Source: an uncultured Armatimonadota bacterium
GTDB taxonomy: Bacteria; Armatimonadota; Armatimonadia; Armatimonadales; Armatimonadaceae
Direction: 5' to 3'
NCBI GenBank assembly: GCA_903924445.1
Contig: CAIYBQ010000054.1
Location: forward strand, 1-7,120
DNA: 7,120 bases
The notes under the pieces were generated by a model that searched no databases, had not been told where the DNA came from, and saw nothing but the letters and a program-made list of their open reading frames with translations. The position numbers and the translations under genes are program-made. This document shows, one piece after another, positions 1 through 6,338 of the stretch. The first letter of the stretch is position 1, and each line of letters begins with the position of its first letter.

Positions 1-588
1 GCGGATGGCGGCGACGATGGCAGCGCCAGCAAGGTACCCGGGAAGGGTGGAGTAGAGGTCTTTGAGGATGGTGAGAAAGCGTGAGCCGGAGGAGGCAGAT
101 TGGACGGCGGCGAGGAGGATGACGGAGATGAAGTGGTGGACGACGCTAACACCGAACGACAGTGCTAGGACAGCGAATACAGGAGATGCCCCCAAACTAT
201 TCCCAACCAAGCTAAGACAAATCCAAGTCCATGATAGAGAAATTACCGATGAGGAACAGTTAAATGCCCGCTCTAAGCCCTTCCAGTTTCGGTTGAATGC
301 TTGTAAGCAACCTACGAACGCAATGTAATAAAGAGTCTGGTCAATCGGCAAAATACTGACTGACAGTATCTGCAGCATAAATGACGAACTGAGTTTAAAA
401 CTGTTGCGTCCAAAATTAGCGAGCGACACAGTGACATACTTTGTTCTCGCAATCTGCGTAATGCCTATAAGTAACAGTGTCGGAATTGATGTCAACTGAA
501 TGTTGAATATGCCAATTCGAAGCACCACTAGGATGTAACTTACAACTGCCAGAATCGCTATTACGTAAACCGTCTGCTTAGGCCTCAT
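1..588 (-). CDS. Multi-spanning membrane protein, MASE9-like sensor N-terminus (partial, runs off left edge)
   Basis: The reverse strand is open without a stop from an ATG at 588-586 to the window edge, giving 196 residues starting MRPKQTVYVIAILAVV. Several hydrophobic segments are visible: about residues 7-27, 28-40, 62-80, 103-118 and 122-145, plus the start of another near 184-196, so it is an integral membrane protein. The order of features (loops, a short RNWKGLERAFN stretch near 92-102, then a GSRFLTILKDLYSTLPGYLAGAA stretch before the last span) resembles the MASE9-type membrane sensor region that commonly precedes HD-GYP, GGDEF or EAL domains. That would make it the input half of a cyclic-di-GMP signalling protein, but the output domain lies outside the window, so this is inference. 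No good Shine-Dalgarno precedes the ATG, and an in-frame stop lies just upstream (597-595). Composition changes sharply inside the gene: about 61% GC in 1-180 against about 42% in 181-600. Confidence 0.7.
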   Translation of the reverse strand, partial: MRPKQTVYVIAILAVVSYILVVLRIGIFNIQLTSIPTLLLIGITQIARTKYVTVSLANFGRNSFKLSSSFMLQILSVSILPIDQTLYYIAFVGCLQAFNRNWKGLERAFNCSSSVISLSWTWICLSLVGNSLGASPVFAVLALSFGVSVVHHFISVILLAAVQSASSGSRFLTILKDLYSTLPGYLAGAAIVAAIR

Positions 589-631
589 TGATTTTCATTG
601 TTGGCTAAAGAGACCATGTTCCTTAACCTAA

Positions 632-657
632 AAAACTACGAGACTTCTCGTAGTTTT
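632..657 (-). terminator. Rho-independent terminator hairpin
   Basis: Perfect inverted repeat with arms AAAACTACGAGA (632-643) and TCTCGTAGTTTT (646-657). Allowing a four-base loop (643-646), the stem is 11 bp. Read on the minus strand the stem ends in six consecutive T (complement of the A run 630-635); read on the plus strand it ends in four T. It should therefore stop leftward transcription best, possibly both directions. It lies 43 bases upstream of the leftward membrane protein start, so it cannot end that gene. It would end a leftward transcript from the 660-970 gap, act as a leader attenuator, or be left over from a lost gene. Confidence 0.8.
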
Positions 658-892
658 CTGCCTAACCAATATATGTGTTAGCCGGCTCCGCTGGTTGACC
701 ATACTAAATCGCGCATTTTATTTGTCTCCATCAATACCACTGAACGGACTTTATAAATATTCCGTTTTTATTTTGCTTATTTTCGCTTTTCTTATACCGG
801 GTATCTCACCACGGGCACTAAGTATAACTAACAGGTTTTGGTGTGTCAAGTAAAAAGTTACTGTTGAAATTACCAGAGTATAAACACATATC

Positions 893-919
893 CAATTCGA
901 CCTGAACGGGGTGGAATTG
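893..919. promoter_or_regulatory. Imperfect inverted repeat upstream of pilT (possible operator or leader hairpin)
   Basis: CAATTCGACC (893-902) faces GGTGGAATTG (910-919) across a 7-base spacer; 9 of 10 positions pair, the exception being G899 with G913. Short ATAT segments flank both arms (888-891 and 923-926). It ends 59 bases before the pilT ATG. The size and symmetry suit a dimeric repressor site or an RNA hairpin in the pilT leader. No regulator can be named from the sequence. Confidence 0.3.
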
Positions 920-966
920 TCCATATCGCGGTAAATCCGCAAATTGGCCGAATATGTAAGTATCAC

Positions 967-970
967 GGAG
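967..970 (+). promoter_or_regulatory. Ribosome binding site of pilT
   Basis: GGAG lies 8 bases before the ATG at 979. It favours this start over the internal ATG at 1063 (Met29), which would match the usual PilT N-terminus more closely but has only a distant AGGTGAG-like stretch upstream. Confidence 0.6.
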
Positions 971-978
971 TTTTCCTC

Positions 979-2136
979 ATGTATTCGACGCTTCATTCAC
1001 AACCACCACAAAACAAACAGCATCCAAGCGAAGCCCAATCAGGTGAGTCCGCAAAAGATAAAATGGACAAAATACTGATCGATGCCGTCAATCGCGGGGC
1101 TAGTGATATCCATATCGCCGGAGGCCAGCCACCGATGATTCGTCATGATGGCTACTTGGAACCGCTTAGCGATGCCTCTTTGTCATCGGATGACGCCAAA
1201 CAGCTCGTGGATGCTCTTCTTGCAACAGACCAGAAAAGCCGGATGCACCGCACAAAGGATGCAGACTTCACCTATGTCATCGAGGACTTCGGACGCTTCC
1301 GGATTCATGCCTATCAACAGCGCGGGACACTGGCTGCAGCGATACGTCCTATCCCAACACATATCCCCAGTATCGAAAGTCTCCGCCTGCCCGCGATCCT
1401 AAGCGATCTCACACGGTGCCAAACCGGGCTTATTCTGGTTACTGGTTCGACAGGATCGGGAAAGTCCACCACCATCGCAGCGATGGTCGATCACATCAAC
1501 CGGGAGCGTGCAGTCAATATCCTGACAATTGAAGACCCTATTGAGTACGTATTCCAAAATCGACGGGCGATAGTCAATCAGCGCGAGATTGGCACTGATG
1601 TAACCGACATTCAGAGTGCCATCCATAGCGCGCTGCGAGGGGATCTGGATGTCATTGTTGTCGGCGAGTTGCGCGACATCGAAACAATGAAGGCCGCGCT
1701 TACACTAGCGGAGACCGGGCACCTTGTGTTCGGAACGCTGCACACCGGGAGCGCTCTGAGTACGGTCGACCGCTTTATCGATGCGTTTACAGCAGAACAA
1801 CAACCCCAAATGTGCACCCGGCTCGCGGCGTCTCTGCAAGCCATCATCTCGCAACAGCTCATCCGGAAGGTGAATGGAGGGCGCATCGCCGCAATCGAGA
1901 TCCTGACGGCAACACCAGCGGTTAGATCATTGATTCGTGAAGGGAAGACGGAAAAACTCACAAACGCAATCGAAAATGGCGGCGATGCGGCGATGACCAG
2001 TATGGACCGTGTTCTTGCCGATTTGGTCAAGCAGGGATTTATAAGCAGGTCAGATGCACTGGAGCAAGCCATCGACCAAGAGTCAATTCACTGCTACCTA
2101 AACTCACATCAACTTCAACTATCCAAGGCGGCCTAG
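979..2136 (+). CDS. pilT: PilT-family type IV pilus retraction ATPase
   Basis: A complete 385-residue protein. PilT forms a cytoplasmic hexamer at the pilus base and uses ATP hydrolysis to pull pilin subunits back into the membrane, driving twitching motility and DNA uptake. Residues about 29-130 form the N-terminal PAS-like domain, beginning at the typical ILIDAVNRGASDIHI. The RecA-like ATPase core follows, with Walker A GSTGSGKST (156-164), Asp box ILTIEDPIEYV (181-191), Walker B DVIVVGELRD (224-233, catalytic Glu230) and His box TGHLVFGTLHT (246-256). The C-terminal retraction motif is AVRSLIREGKTEKL (314-327), matching the AIRNLIRE-type signature that separates PilT from PilB. Family-conserved REDPD before Walker B reads RGDLD here, and the usual LHTNSA reads LHTGSA. 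The first 28 residues are an extra hydrophilic extension. No other pilus gene is adjacent, as is common for pilT paralogues. It is probably transcribed alone, because a 527-base gap follows. Confidence 0.93.
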   Translation: MYSTLHSQPPQNKQHPSEAQSGESAKDKMDKILIDAVNRGASDIHIAGGQPPMIRHDGYLEPLSDASLSSDDAKQLVDALLATDQKSRMHRTKDADFTYVIEDFGRFRIHAYQQRGTLAAAIRPIPTHIPSIESLRLPAILSDLTRCQTGLILVTGSTGSGKSTTIAAMVDHINRERAVNILTIEDPIEYVFQNRRAIVNQREIGTDVTDIQSAIHSALRGDLDVIVVGELRDIETMKAALTLAETGHLVFGTLHTGSALSTVDRFIDAFTAEQQPQMCTRLAASLQAIISQQLIRKVNGGRIAAIEILTATPAVRSLIREGKTEKLTNAIENGGDAAMTSMDRVLADLVKQGFISRSDALEQAIDQESIHCYLNSHQLQLSKAA

Positions 2137-2521
2137 AAACAGCCCTACTAATACAACACCGTAGGTCAAGCGGGACAGACGCTAGGTCCGCAAAGTCGAT
2201 GCTGCCCTGATGTGGCCAACATCTAAATCGCCGTAAACAGTAACATCACATCGGCACCTACCAAAGCATCATGACTGTGCCATCTACCAGTAATGGGTTG
2301 TCCCAGGAATGACCATAAAGCACTGCTGTAAACAGATAGAAAATCGATGACGCCTTTTCGAGGCGGTACGGGACATCCCATCTCAAAGCCAGACCAGTCA
2401 CGAACTTGCGGTTCATCCCCCGGGATGTTGTCCTTTGTGCCATGGTGCCTATTTTTCAACCCAGCTCCACACCTTGTGGTTTATTCGAACCCTGATAAGC
2501 GGTCACCACCACGCATTCACA

Positions 2522-2551
2522 TTGAACCAAACAACTCCGCTGGGATATACT
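2522..2551 (+). promoter_or_regulatory. Candidate sigma70-type promoter of the kinase-dut-TPR operon
   Basis: TTGAAC (2522-2527, four of six consensus positions) and TATACT (2546-2551, five of six) are separated by 18 bases. Transcription would begin near 2558, leaving a leader of roughly 105 bases before the kinase ATG. It is the best promoter-like pair I saw in the gap. Sigma factor preference in this organism is unknown. Confidence 0.4.
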
Positions 2552-2647
2552 CGACAGCGGTATTAATCCCGCAGAGACCGGATTTCCGACATCACGTAGA
2601 GTTCATTGTCGGTTTCCAAACGATGTGGAAAACCAGATTTTTCACAG

Positions 2648-2653
2648 TAAGGA
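2648..2653 (+). promoter_or_regulatory. Ribosome binding site that sets the kinase start
   Basis: TAAGGA ends 10 bases before the ATG at 2664. A longer reading from GTG at 2625 would add 13 residues, but it has no Shine-Dalgarno sequence and would place this site inside the coding region. The ATG at 2664 is therefore preferred. Confidence 0.6.
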
Positions 2654-2663
2654 CGCACCCTGT

Positions 2664-4409
2664 ATGGCACTCGACGGCACACTTGACGAGTTGAAAGCGC
2701 GTATTGCGCATCTGGAAATCGAGCTCAGTCAACGAAACAAAGTCATCCAAGATCTTAACCGTCGCGTACAGGAATCCAATGATTCATCACAGCCGACCCC
2801 TGAGATCAACGAGATTGAAGAGACATTGCGACGGCTGATGACCCGAATCGGGATGATTGTTCAGGGCACAAAGTGTCTTCTGATGGTCCATGATCCTGAG
2901 ACAAATGACCTCATCGCAGAGCGCCCAGCCCTCGGATTGGATGAGTCGAACCTGGATGGACTGCGCATTGCAACCACGGATGGCCTCTCTGGTCACGTCT
3001 TTACATCCGGCGCACCGGCGATCATGTACGATGCCGTCACGGATGAGTTTGGTTCGAAGGAAATCTTCAGTCAGATTGGCGTCCGAAACGGCGTCTGCGT
3101 ACCTCTTATTGTAGAGAAGCGCGATGAAGAAACGAACAAGGTTATCGACCGCAAGACAATCGGTGTCCTCCACGTCTTCAACCAACGCTTTGGCGGCGTC
3201 TTCACCGATGAAGATGTAGCCCTTCTCGAGCGAATGAGCCGTAATGCCGCAGCTGTCATCAACACAGCAACGACATTCCGCCGTGTTGTCGAAGAAAAGC
3301 GCGAACTCGAAGAGCAGATCAACGCCCTTTCCATCGGTTTGGTGATGATTGGCAAAAACGAGCGTGTCTCGCAGATGAACGCATCCGCCCGGCAGATTCT
3401 GGGTATCGCACTCGATGAGAGCCTTCACAACCGCCCAATGGACACCGTGGTTACGAATGAGGATGTCGTAAAGCTCCTGCGCACTGCGATCACGTCAGAT
3501 ATCGAAGTGACCGATGAGATCTCGATTTCTGAGCCAGGTGCTCCTGAAAACATGCACACCTTCCAAGTGCAGTCCGCTGCGGTCAACAATGAATCCGGCG
3601 AGCGTCTTGGTACCGTCGCAATCTTCAACGACATCACAGCAATCAAAAATGTCGACAAAATGAAGACCGCCTTCGTTTCAACCGTCTCGCATGAGCTTCG
3701 CACCCCAATGACATCGATCAAGGGATTTGTCAGCACACTGCTGATGGATGAAGACGGCACGATGTTTGACCACACGGATCGCATGGAGTTTTACGGAATC
3801 ATCGACAAAGAATGCGACCGTCTCCGCCGCCTCATCGATGACCTCCTCAATGTGTCACGTATTGAGGCAGGCGCAAGCATGCAGCTGGTGTTCGATACCG
3901 TCGACATCCCTGAAGTGCTCAAAAAGACCATCACCATAGAAAATGGATCCACCTACAAGCGGGAAACCCATACGATTTCGTTCGAATCAGATCCAGATGT
4001 TCCACAGATCATCGATGCAGACCCTGACAAGTTCGAGCAGATCCTTCACAACCTCATTGGAAATGCGCTGAAGTACTCTCCAGATGGCGGGGCCGTTAAG
4101 GTCAAGGCATCGATGGTTCCTGGCAATGAATTTGTACAGTTTGCCATTTCAGATCAAGGCCTTGGAATGAGTCCCGAGTTCCTAAAGAAGTTCGGCGAGA
4201 AGTTTGCCCGTGCAGATAACCGTGACACACGCTCCATCAACGGAACGGGTATCGGTGTCTTCCTAGTTCGCAACTTTGTCGAGGGGCATGGCGGAACGAT
4301 GTGGCCAGACTCTGAAGGTATTGGTAAGGGTACGACGATTACCTTTACGATGCCTGTAAAGCAGACAGGTGACTTCGCAGCCAACCTCTCTAGCCGAGTG
4401 GCTGGCTAA
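2664..4409 (+). CDS. Soluble GAF-PAS sensor histidine kinase
   Basis: Counting from ATG 2664 the protein has 581 residues. It would autophosphorylate on histidine and pass the phosphate to a response regulator. Domains in order: a coiled coil (about 5-38), a GAF domain (about 45-205), a second short coiled coil (203-220), and a PAS domain (about 220-330, starting ALSIGLVMIGKNERVSQMN). The HisKA dimerisation domain (333-402) has H-box FVSTVSHELRTPMTSIKGF and phospho-acceptor His343. The HATPase domain (450-567) has N-box DKFEQILHNLIGNALKYS (Asn463, Asn467), G1 DQGLG (497-501), F-box EKFARADN (512-519) and G2 GTGIG (527-531). All catalytic boxes are intact. There is no signal peptide or membrane span, so it senses a cytoplasmic cue or ligand through GAF/PAS. 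No response regulator is adjacent, making it an orphan kinase. It is the first gene of an apparent operon, with dut 8 bases downstream. Confidence 0.92.
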   Translation: MALDGTLDELKARIAHLEIELSQRNKVIQDLNRRVQESNDSSQPTPEINEIEETLRRLMTRIGMIVQGTKCLLMVHDPETNDLIAERPALGLDESNLDGLRIATTDGLSGHVFTSGAPAIMYDAVTDEFGSKEIFSQIGVRNGVCVPLIVEKRDEETNKVIDRKTIGVLHVFNQRFGGVFTDEDVALLERMSRNAAAVINTATTFRRVVEEKRELEEQINALSIGLVMIGKNERVSQMNASARQILGIALDESLHNRPMDTVVTNEDVVKLLRTAITSDIEVTDEISISEPGAPENMHTFQVQSAAVNNESGERLGTVAIFNDITAIKNVDKMKTAFVSTVSHELRTPMTSIKGFVSTLLMDEDGTMFDHTDRMEFYGIIDKECDRLRRLIDDLLNVSRIEAGASMQLVFDTVDIPEVLKKTITIENGSTYKRETHTISFESDPDVPQIIDADPDKFEQILHNLIGNALKYSPDGGAVKVKASMVPGNEFVQFAISDQGLGMSPEFLKKFGEKFARADNRDTRSINGTGIGVFLVRNFVEGHGGTMWPDSEGIGKGTTITFTMPVKQTGDFAANLSSRVAG

Positions 4410-4417
4410 CCAAGAAC

Positions 4418-4870
4418 ATGGCTTCCGTGAATGTTGACATCGTCATGCTCCCGCACGCAGCGGACATCCCAATGCCAGAGTACGCAACCGCACACTCAGC
4501 AGGGATGGACCTGCGCGCGGCGATCACGGAAGCCATCACCCTTACTCCCGGAGAGCGACGGCTAATCCCAACAGGTATCGCTATCGCGCTTCCTCCGGGA
4601 TACGAAGCACAGGTGCGCCCGCGGTCAGGACTTGCCCTAAAACATGGCATCGGGATGGTAAACGCCCCAGGGACAATCGATGCGGATTACCGCGGAGAGG
4701 TCGGCGTGCTCCTAATCAATCACGGGCAGCAAGACTTTCTGATTTCCCGTGGAGATCGCATCGCGCAGCTGGTAATCGCAAGTTACACGCGGGCAACCTG
4801 GGTGCAGCAGGACTCACTGGATGAAACAGAGCGGGGCACCGGGGGCTTTGGGCACACTGGAAAGTCCTGA
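4418..4870 (+). CDS. dut: Trimeric dUTP diphosphatase (dUTPase)
   Basis: A 150-residue protein of normal length for the trimeric dUTPase family. It hydrolyses dUTP to dUMP and pyrophosphate, keeping uracil out of DNA and supplying dUMP for thymidylate synthesis. All five family motifs are present: motif 1 AGMDLRA (28-34), motif 2 RPRSGLA (67-73), motif 3 GTIDADYRGEVGVLLIN (85-101, with catalytic Asp and substrate-binding Tyr), motif 4 RGDRIAQLVI (111-120) and the mobile C-terminal motif 5 RGTGGFGHTG (139-148). The family often has Ser where His145 stands. The ATG is 8 bases after the kinase stop with no clear ribosome binding site, suggesting translational coupling. The next gene starts inside its last 50 bases. 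Phages also carry dut, but the neighbours here look chromosomal. Confidence 0.95.
   Translation: MASVNVDIVMLPHAADIPMPEYATAHSAGMDLRAAITEAITLTPGERRLIPTGIAIALPPGYEAQVRPRSGLALKHGIGMVNAPGTIDADYRGEVGVLLINHGQQDFLISRGDRIAQLVIASYTRATWVQQDSLDETERGTGGFGHTGKS
4809..4812 (+). promoter_or_regulatory. Ribosome binding site inside dut for the TPR gene
   Basis: AGGA lies 8 bases before the ATG at 4821, within the dut coding sequence. It supports a start that overlaps dut by 50 bases. The alternative is a TTG at 4887, after the dut stop, which has no good site upstream. Confidence 0.45.
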
Positions 4871-5834
4871 ATCCGAAGCGCCAACGCTTGCCGAAATCAA
4901 TCTTTGTAAGCTCCGGGGACAGTCATCGGTCGCGATAGCTCTTGCACAACAACGTCTCGAGTCAGTCCCGGATTGTGCCACCACTCATGCGCTCCTCGGT
5001 GAGCTCTACGAAAATGCAGGGCACATCACCGATGCCCGTCAGCACTATGCGCTCGCTGTTGATTGCGCACCGGGTAATCAGGACCACGCAGACAGGCTTC
5101 GCCGTGTGATGGGGATGCGTGCGGACGCGCCTTCTCAAGCATCAAAACCGAAGCGCAAACCCGCATCTGGCACAAGACAGCGAAAGCCTGGAGCTGCGAA
5201 CCCGTTGCCAGCATTGCAGACTTGGTACGCAGGGTTGCCTCAGACTGTAAAAATTGGCCTTTTGGTGGCAGGAGCGGTCGCATTTACCCTTGGCGGCATC
5301 GCCGTCGGAACGTCCCTCATCAACCGTGGACCCGATCCCGCGCGTGCTAAGCAACAACCAACCTACCCGAAATTCGATCAGCCACGACAGTCATACAGTA
5401 GTGGCGAGGATGGACAGCAATCCCAATCGACACTGGCCGAAGGCGCGAAGCCACCCATTCTCGGAGCCTCCGCTGACACATCGAGCGGTGCCCTCTCAGA
5501 TGATGACCCCATAGACCTCCCAGGCACACAAAACCTAACATGGGATCCCGAGCGTAAACGCCTGACATTCGATGTTCAAACAGACATCCCAAAGCTCGGA
5601 GTACAGGAACAACGCATCCAGCTCCGACGCCTCGCTTTGCAGTGGCTTGATAATGCATTCACCGCAGAACCAGAAGCAGCAGAAGCCGTTGTCAATCTCG
5701 TATCAGGCTCTCCCAAAATGACGCTGGTCACTCTCGGCGCAACCCGAAGTCAAATCGATGCGGCACGAAACGCCGAGTCACCGACCGATAGCCCAGTGAG
5801 CATTGAAACGTGGGCGATGCCGTTCAAAAGCTGA
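4821..5834 (+). CDS. TPR protein with a single membrane span and an unknown C-terminal domain
   Basis: A 337-residue protein. Residues about 23-96 form paired helices of tetratricopeptide type (LCKLRGQSSVAIALAQQRL, then HALLGELYENAGHITDARQ with AL and P at typical places), a protein-binding module. A strongly basic Pro-rich linker follows (about 107-124), then one hydrophobic span (about 143-167), then a Ser/Gln/Gly/Pro-rich linker (168-235) and a globular C-terminal region (about 236-337) that I do not recognise. The positive charge before the span predicts that the TPR end is cytoplasmic and the C-terminal domain outside. It may link a cytoplasmic partner to an envelope process, but its role is unknown. 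It starts within dut (50-base overlap) and ends the rightward operon. If the true start is TTG 4887 the protein loses 22 residues without affecting any domain. Confidence 0.8.
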   Translation: MKQSGAPGALGTLESPESEAPTLAEINLCKLRGQSSVAIALAQQRLESVPDCATTHALLGELYENAGHITDARQHYALAVDCAPGNQDHADRLRRVMGMRADAPSQASKPKRKPASGTRQRKPGAANPLPALQTWYAGLPQTVKIGLLVAGAVAFTLGGIAVGTSLINRGPDPARAKQQPTYPKFDQPRQSYSSGEDGQQSQSTLAEGAKPPILGASADTSSGALSDDDPIDLPGTQNLTWDPERKRLTFDVQTDIPKLGVQEQRIQLRRLALQWLDNAFTAEPEAAEAVVNLVSGSPKMTLVTLGATRSQIDAARNAESPTDSPVSIETWAMPFKS

Positions 5835-5861
5835 ACCGCACCACCCATCAATCAATACAAC

Positions 5862-6335
5862 TTACGCCAGTACAGACTCTTGTAAACCGTTGTCGGACCA
5901 CACCAGATCTGCCGTGGCGCCCAGACCCGCAGCAAGCAACACCTTAAGCGATGTAACCCCTTGAACCGGAGTAGCCTCGCCACTTGTCCGCATCCCGATG
6001 CCAAACCAAAGCGTTGACAAATCTCCCGTGTTTGGGCAAACCAGCTGCAAGCGCTTACCGCCAACCAGGACCTCTACAAATCCCGGAAACAGCGGGATAC
6101 TGTTCCCAAAACGTGATGCCACACCACTCCCAGGCACCAAACTGATCAGACCCGTCAGGACGGGATTACCCTCATCGGATGCATCCACCTCGATCGAAAC
6201 CGAGTCCACCGTACCCGGCAGCAACAGCTCGCCATCCCGAATCACCGTTAGGCCATCGGACTGGGGACCACTGAAAAACACATACGTTGTCGTCAGCTCT
6301 GCGGCGGCAACACTCCCAGCGCTTGGTCGATTCAT
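5862..6335 (-). CDS. Hypothetical 157-residue beta-rich protein
   Basis: A complete minus-strand gene of unknown function. GGGAG at 6344-6348 lies 8 bases before the ATG at 6335-6333. It has no signal peptide, membrane span or cysteine pair (a single Cys near residue 100). It is rich in Val, Gly, Leu and Ser in alternating patterns typical of beta strands, for example VDSVSIEVDA (43-52) and FVEVLVGGKRLQLVC (86-100). A segment at 34-67 (DGE...VDSVSIEVDA...LISLV) resembles one in the gene just upstream at 6339-6791. Three bases separate the two genes, so they are surely co-transcribed. It is the last gene of the leftward set, and its stop lies 27 bases from the end of the convergent TPR gene with no hairpin between. 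Small beta-sandwich proteins of phage particles or surface structures are one possibility, unproven. Confidence 0.75.
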   Translation of the reverse strand: MNRPSAGSVAAAELTTTYVFFSGPQSDGLTVIRDGELLLPGTVDSVSIEVDASDEGNPVLTGLISLVPGSGVASRFGNSIPLFPGFVEVLVGGKRLQLVCPNTGDLSTLWFGIGMRTSGEATPVQGVTSLKVLLAAGLGATADLVWSDNGLQESVLA

Positions 6336-6338
6336 CGA

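Larger units (their letters stand above)
589..978. other. AT-rich intergenic region between divergent genes
   Basis: This 390-base gap separates the leftward membrane protein gene from rightward pilT. It is AT-rich compared with the rest of the window. It holds a strong terminator hairpin at 632-657, an imperfect inverted repeat at 893-919, a small GCGG-TAAAT-CCGC hairpin at 928-940 and the pilT ribosome binding site. A TATAAA at 879-884 is a possible -10 element for pilT, but no good -35 box lies at the right distance. An 81-codon reverse ORF (751-996) crosses into the pilT start, has no recognisable domain and is probably chance. I see no RNA gene. Confidence 0.6.
2137..2663. other. 527-base intergenic region without a convincing gene
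   Basis: The gap lies between pilT and the sensor kinase. Short ORFs exist on both strands (minus 2223-2459 and plus 2347-2694), but they overlap each other, lack clear ribosome binding sites and show no domain I recognise. Only weak hairpins occur: GATGT/ACATC at 2209-2223, CGCCT/AGGCG at 2351-2365 and CATCCC/GGGATG at 2414-2427. None has a T-run, so no terminator for pilT is evident. The right part holds the candidate promoter at 2522-2551 and the kinase ribosome binding site. No tRNA-like cloverleaf was found. The length leaves room for a decayed gene or a small RNA. Confidence 0.5.

Noticed and set aside
62..328. Plus-strand ORF of 88 codons at the left end
   Set aside because: It lies opposite the open membrane protein frame, and its product is polar, without domain character or ribosome binding site; it is an antisense shadow.
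695..723. TTGACC followed 17 bases later by TTATTT as a promoter for pilT
   Set aside because: The -35 is good, but the -10 matches consensus at only two of six positions, and it would give a leader longer than 240 bases.
751..996. Minus-strand ORF of 81 codons in the pilT upstream gap
   Set aside because: It starts inside pilT, has no recognisable domain and no good ribosome binding site, and the AT-rich gap easily gives such ORFs. A short leftward gene ending before the terminator at 632-657 cannot be fully excluded.
1611..2072. Minus-strand ORF of 153 codons opposite pilT
   Set aside because: pilT has every family motif across this stretch; the antisense product is a Ser/Arg/Ala-rich shadow.
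2466..2500. Possible tRNA T-arm (GGTTCGAAT on the minus strand)
   Set aside because: The bases flanking the loop do not pair into a 5-bp stem, and no acceptor or anticodon arm fits at the required distances.
2625..2663. Longer kinase N-terminus from GTG 2625
   Set aside because: It has no Shine-Dalgarno sequence, whereas ATG 2664 has TAAGGA at good spacing.
2347..2694. Plus-strand ORF of 115 codons before the kinase
   Set aside because: It runs into the kinase start in another frame, has no ribosome binding site of note and a composition unlike the real proteins here.
2787..3428. Minus-strand ORF of 213 codons opposite the kinase
   Set aside because: The length is notable, but it lies wholly opposite the GAF and PAS regions of a clear kinase, and its Cys/Asp-rich product shows no domain pattern.
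4418..4870. dut as a prophage marker
   Set aside because: It is embedded between a sensor kinase and a TPR protein on the same strand with no phage replication or packaging genes, so a chromosomal housekeeping gene is simpler.
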